The notes under the pieces are model-generated. The model saw only the letters and a program-made list of their open reading frames with translations, had not been told where the DNA came from and searched no databases. This document shows, piece by piece, positions 59,666 to 64,000 of a stretch of 64,000 bases of DNA. Both the position numbers and the translations under genes were made by a program. Source of the DNA: Polytrichum commune (Eukaryota > Streptophyta > Polytrichopsida > Polytrichales > Polytrichaceae); the NCBI GenBank assembly GCA_950295325.1, contig OX485807.1, forward strand, positions 41,694,440-41,758,439, read 5' to 3'. Numbering within the stretch: position 1 is the stretch's first letter; each line of letters begins with the position of its first letter.

Positions 59666-60492
59666 TCAAACAAGCCATATCCACGAAATCGACAGCCGGT
59701 GACAAGAAATCGTCGAATGCTTCACCGCTTATGCAGATGTTTACTACTATGCGAGTCATGGCCAACTATAATTGATATCTCCACAAAAGCAGGAACTAAC
59801 TTAGCATGCAACAACCATAACTTGCAAAGTTACTTATTCTAGATATTAGAGCCATTTACCACTTAAAAGCGATCTTAAAACAGAGTTTCCTACTTTCGCT
59901 TAGGGTCAGGAGCTCGAGGATTACTCCTTGCTACGGTATCACACCTCAAAAATGCCTCAAGACAATGTACTGCAGAGAATGATCTTGAGAAGAGCTGTCT
60001 GGAAACGTGGAGAGATTCTTTTGTTGCTGCAGATGTAAACCATCTCATGTTGACATGTTATATAACACAAACCTGCACAAAGATGGCACACATGTAGTTT
60101 TCTCAAACTTTCTCAACATGTAGAAGCAAGAAGATACAGACCAAAAATCCTCCACTACTTGAGAAACCAGGCGAGAGACAATTCCGAGGCTAAAATTCAA
60201 CCACACACATAGTTCCAGAAGCGACATATACAGAGAAGGTGCCAGTAGCTTAGCTACATTTTCAATATATCTGTCAATTTACACATGTTCATCAAGATCT
60301 CTGTCACGTGGAATATACAACTCGGTATGTGTGTTCCGTTCCGATGAGCGAGTAATTTTAAAATCTACAAAACTGCTGTGTCTATCTATGTACACTGCTC
60401 ACTACCATATGCTCACAGGTTCCCCCACAGGTTTGACCACTGGCTATCTACACTTTGTGTATCAATTACCATACCCTCCTCTACTGAATTCT
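59666..60492 (-). other. 3' flank of the EXORDIUM-like gene
   Basis: Probable 3' UTR and terminator region on the minus strand; no gene recognised. A possible AATAAA-type signal cannot be fixed. Confidence 0.35.
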
Positions 60493-61524
60493 TCAAGAAG
60501 GTGGGGCACAAGTTCGAGTGACAGGATCCCAGAGAGCAGGTAACAGAAACTTCCGTCCATTAATCCCCTCAACATTGTAGCTCGCACCGGTGATCATCTC
60601 CTTAGCCAACTCTCCCGGATGGCCTGGATACGCCCCTTCACCAAAAACGCCTGCGCAGGCAGTCGCAGACTCCAGAGGAGCGGCAGCGTCTCCTTGAAAG
60701 AAACCATTAATGTAAGGATCCGTTGCAGTTCCTGCCAACATGCTTGCAATGTTGATGACCATACCATCCATACCAACATCACCATTAGGTGCCACCAAAG
60801 GCACTGCTCCACGAGGGCCAAAATCTGGCACTGCGAATGGCCATGCACATTTCCCAGGGCATTGAGTGGCAGCATTTCCCACCCATGCGTAAGGGAGCTG
60901 ATGCCCCATTGTAAGTGCAGACGAAGCAAGGAACGAGTGAGAAGCACATGTGCTTCTACAGAAACCGTCAACGACAACATCATCGGCCGTCAACACAAGG
61001 TAAATTGCCTTGGAATCGGGGGTGAAGGTGGCCAACGATTTGGTAACCAAGAACTCGATATCCCACCTGCTCAGCTCCCTTCCAAGAGAGTACTCCACAT
61101 CGTCCACTTCCCCTGCAACAGCAACGCGAGGCATCACCCCTGCGTTGGAAAAATCCTTGTAACCGGAGGTGGTCTTCCACCAACTGCTCACGGAAGGGTG
61201 AGCAAGCTCATCGGATGACACTTGGAAGGAGGAAAAGAAATCTGAAACCACAGAGCGTTGAGAAGCACTGAAGGCGCCATACCACACTATGTTAACCATC
61301 AAGCTCGATGTCCCGGTTAGCAATGGTCCGCTATGGTAGTCAATGCTGAAAGTAGGCCTCGACACAGATGGGACACTCTCACCAGCGCCGTAATAACCAG
61401 CCCCATTCGTTCCAGTCACAATTGACAAAAGCGGTTGGCGAGCTTCCACCAAACCTCCCCAATTGCACAACCCAGACACCACAAAGATCGCCAAGAACAT
61501 CATCGCCAACCCCGACTTCACCAT
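60493..61524 (-). CDS. EXL: EXORDIUM-like / phosphate-induced protein 1 family, single exon
   Basis: An intronless frame of 343 aa from ATG 61524; the frame is open nine codons further upstream but only from a GTG. EXO/EXL proteins are apoplastic and promote cell expansion linked to brassinosteroid and carbon status. Their biochemical activity is not known. It has a signal peptide (MVKSGLAMMFLAIFVVSGLC, cleavage near VEA). The family core follows: YHSGPLLTG, INIVWYG-type strand (VNIVWYGAFS), SVSSWWKTT, SRWDIEFLV, AIYLVLTADDV, paired Cys motifs CRSTCASH and CPGKCAWPF, a GMVINIASMLAGTATDPYINGFFQG block, and the C-terminal TACAGVFGEGAYPGHPGEL and GINGRKFLLPALWDPVTRTC. No break is seen. Family length is normally 300-340 aa. 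Confidence 0.95.
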   Translation of the reverse strand: MVKSGLAMMFLAIFVVSGLCNWGGLVEARQPLLSIVTGTNGAGYYGAGESVPSVSRPTFSIDYHSGPLLTGTSSLMVNIVWYGAFSASQRSVVSDFFSSFQVSSDELAHPSVSSWWKTTSGYKDFSNAGVMPRVAVAGEVDDVEYSLGRELSRWDIEFLVTKSLATFTPDSKAIYLVLTADDVVVDGFCRSTCASHSFLASSALTMGHQLPYAWVGNAATQCPGKCAWPFAVPDFGPRGAVPLVAPNGDVGMDGMVINIASMLAGTATDPYINGFFQGDAAAPLESATACAGVFGEGAYPGHPGELAKEMITGASYNVEGINGRKFLLPALWDPVTRTCAPPS

Positions 61525-62232
61525 TTTCCCTCCCCTGCCAACTTCACCCACATATATTCCACCTCACCACAACCCACACACAACACCCGCCCCGCAAATT
61601 CGTTGCACGCGGTGATGTTTTATAATCTGCCTCTTGAAACGACCTCCACGAGCCTTCAACTTAGTCACGAGCAAGAAAGCTTCGACAAACAGAGCTAATT
61701 GAACCAAACTGGGGCCTACAGAGCCAGATTCCGGGATCGTGAGAGGCGCCTCTTTCCTAACAAATCCTTCTAAGTTCTCACAAGCGACTGATGAGGACGA
61801 GCCCTTTGTAGAGTGGGGTCCGAGGATCGGAAAGATTGTGCAAGGAAGAAAGGCAGAGTGGGGACACATATACAGCCACGCACCGACCCGACCACCGTTG
61901 CGACCTTCCCGCGCAACTACCTACCTCCTTGGGCCTAGATGCCTGCCTACCAGGTAGGTAGGTGACTAGGTAGGTAGGGACTGGGTTAAAACTTGGGGCA
62001 CGGAGTCCTAGCCGATATGACCGTTCCCAATGGTGTTCCCGAGGAGGGAGTTTCCGTTTCTACTTTCCAAGGGTAGGTAGTAGACTTAATCACCGTAGGT
62101 GAAGTAAGCTTCAATTTTTAGAGGCTTCAATTGAGGTCTCAAACCTGCGGCAGCCATGACACTTGCCTTTCCTAATTAGTATGGAAATCTGCTTTTGTGT
62201 CACAAAATAAAATCTAGTAGGGGAGTAGGTGT
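61525..62232 (-). promoter_or_regulatory. Upstream region of the EXORDIUM-like gene
   Basis: Promoter and 5' UTR side of the minus-strand gene. Short CTACCTAC/GTAGGTAG inverted repeats lie at about 61917-61978. No TATA box is assigned. Confidence 0.4.
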
Positions 62233-62961
62233 TGTGTAGAGCCTCATGTCATTTCCCTACTAATTCAATGTTGTAGTGGCCTTTCCGGGGACATAAGTTT
62301 TTGGGATCCTCCTTGATCTCCTCTCCCCACAAGTTTGCAAGTAAGGGCCGTTTTACACCACACGTGACCAAGGGCCGTGAGAAAAAGCGGTTTCGGGTTC
62401 CTCGTGACCGTGACCAAGAGAAACCCACGCCACTTTTCGAAAGCCTTGGCCACAAGAGAGAGTGTAAAGCGGACATGTGTAGAGCCTCATGTCATTTCCC
62501 TACTAATTCAATGTTGTAGTGGCCTTTCCGGGGACATAAGTTTTTGGGATCCTCCTTGATCTCCTCTCCCCACAAGTTTGCAAGTAAGGGCCGTTTTACA
62601 CCACACGTGACCAAGGGCCGTGAGAAAAAGCGGTTTCGGGTTCCTCGTGACCGTGACCAAGAGAAACCCACGCCACTTTTCGAAAGCCTTGGCCACAAGA
62701 GAGAGTGTAAAGCGGACATGTGTAGAGCCTCATGTCATTTCCCTACTAATTCAATGTTGTAGTGGCCTTTCCGGGGACATAAGTTTTTGGGATCCTCCTT
62801 GATCTCCTCTCCCCACAAGTTTGCAAGTAAGGGCCGTTTTACACCACACGTGACCAAGGGCCGTGAGAAAGAGCGATTTCGGGTTCCTCGTGACCATGAC
62901 CAAGAGAAACCCACGCCACTTTTCGAAAGCCTTGGCCACAAGAGAGAGTGCAAAGCGGACG
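62233..62961. repeat. Three head-to-tail copies of a 243-bp unit
   Basis: Units start at 62233, 62476 and 62719 with TGTGTAGAGCCTCATGTCAT. The first two look identical; the third differs at a few sites (for example GAGAAAGAGCGATTTC and CGTGACCATGACC). 243 is a multiple of three, so 60-75 codon frames recur in each unit on both strands, each closed within the unit or shortly into the next. Identical neighbours point to recent unequal exchange, or an assembly artefact. Confidence 0.92.
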
Positions 62962-64000
62962 TAGACCGGGATGTGGTTATTTTGTGTAGTTTAATGACAA
63001 TCCATGTGGGATTCCATGTCATTTCTATGTCAGTTCCTCATTCATTTTGTGATGTGCTCATCCATGGTCATCTTTTGTCAAATAAAAAAAATGGGACCGT
63101 CGTTGAATGATCATGTAGGCTCCCAATTGAACTTAAAAAATGGTAATGTAGGTTTTTAATAGTGTGCTCTTTTGATGTCTGCTCCTGGTTCCACACCTAA
63201 CCACACATCACTAGAAAATAGGTGTTCATTAAAGATGAGTGATTGAATTGGATCCTCTTACCTTGAAGATGTCCCAAAAGAAGGCTTCAACTCAAAGACT
63301 GATGTCCACTTAGGACAAGTCTACTCTAGCAAGATGCCCCGAGTATATATGTATATGGCCAAAATTCTTGCATAACATGCCCTAGTGAATGAGTAAGCAC
63401 GTTCTCTTACATTGTCAAAAAAGTAACAACAGGAGTAAGAACATCCTAGCACATAGCATAATATATTCCTCACAACAATTGATTCAACCTTAACTTCAGT
63501 GAATTTTCTTCCCCGTAGTTAATATCCCTTCATAGCGTGCAATGGTGACTCTTGAGGGTTAAAATGCCACGTCGTTTGAGAAATGTTATGTACTAATAAT
63601 GTTTTTCTTTACTTTGAAGGTATTGATGGATGTCCTCCATATGGTATGAGGCTTTAATCTTCCCTATCATTCAAAAATCTCCATGAGATGTGGAGTCTTG
63701 ATCATCGGTTAATATGTAGGGTCAATCTTGTGGGTTCTATTCCCCATGCCGGCGTGGTGCTCACCACCTTAGTCCACCCAACTATGGTGGGGGGTCCTTG
63801 GACCTTGTTGTATGGGTACCTCAAAGCCCTTTGGGGGGATACCATGTCCGGTATCTTCAAGGCACTAGTGGCTAGCTAGGAACTAGTATAGTGTGTCAAT
63901 ATAGTGTCCATCCTCGAAAGGGGAGAGTAGTATTGTCCCAATGTCCCCTTGTCCAGTGGGCATCGGGTCATTGGCATTACGAACGGACACTTTATTCACA
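62962..64000. other. Intergenic DNA to the window edge
   Basis: No gene, transposon end or tandem repeat can be supported. Open frames here are short and anonymous. Confidence 0.35.

Noticed and set aside
62249-63110. Recurring 60-107 codon frames in the 243-bp repeats
   Set aside because: The same short frames repeat on both strands because the unit length is a multiple of three; there is no domain or conserved start context.

Overview
This window is nuclear DNA of a land plant. Four complete intron-bearing or single-exon genes and one gene fragment match plant families: a fused full-size peroxisomal ABC transporter (PXA1/CTS type), the kinetochore protein CENP-O, an SMP/C2 membrane-contact protein of the NTMC2T5 type, an EXORDIUM-like apoplastic protein, and one exon of the thylakoid calcium-sensing protein CAS. 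Splice sites, a short plant-type (TTTAGGG) tract and plant-style class II transposons fit this. I cannot fix the lineage from sequence alone.

Layout. From 1 to about 26.5 kb the DNA is repeat-rich and gene-poor. It holds one CAS exon (1.4-1.6 kb), a decayed hAT transposase (3.0-5.1 kb), Tourist-like (PIF/Harbinger) MITEs with TAA or TTA target duplications, a HARBI1-type transposase remnant (9.3-9.8 kb), an 81-bp SINE-like insertion with 14-bp target duplications (7.3 kb), a 66-bp minisatellite (11.5-12.05 kb), and a Tigger/pogo element (19.24-20.82 kb) sitting inside an older open frame. From 28.8 to 40.1 kb is the 26-exon PXA1-like gene. From 40.1 to 46.8 kb is a second repeat cluster, with a 549-bp TA-flanked MITE, two foldback elements, and a duplicated segment whose distal copy has lost most of its CpG sites. 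CENP-O (46.85-49.58 kb, +) and the SMP/C2 gene (50.79-54.46 kb, -) are convergent. Another MITE zone (55.5-57.6 kb) leads to the EXORDIUM-like gene (60.5-61.5 kb, -), followed by a 243-bp tandem triplication (62.2-63.0 kb).

The genes do not form a pathway. They are independent housekeeping or growth genes: peroxisomal fatty-acid import, chromosome segregation, membrane-contact lipid exchange, cell-wall growth signalling and chloroplast calcium response. I saw no clear new multi-gene system. The strongest unusual signals concern genome evolution: an empty-site/filled-site MITE pair inside the window, the CpG-depleted duplicate, the Tigger insertion splitting a roughly 400-codon frame, and the SINE-like mini-insertion. 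Exon boundaries were worked out by hand from GT/GC-AG sites, reading phase and remembered family alignments; no search was run.
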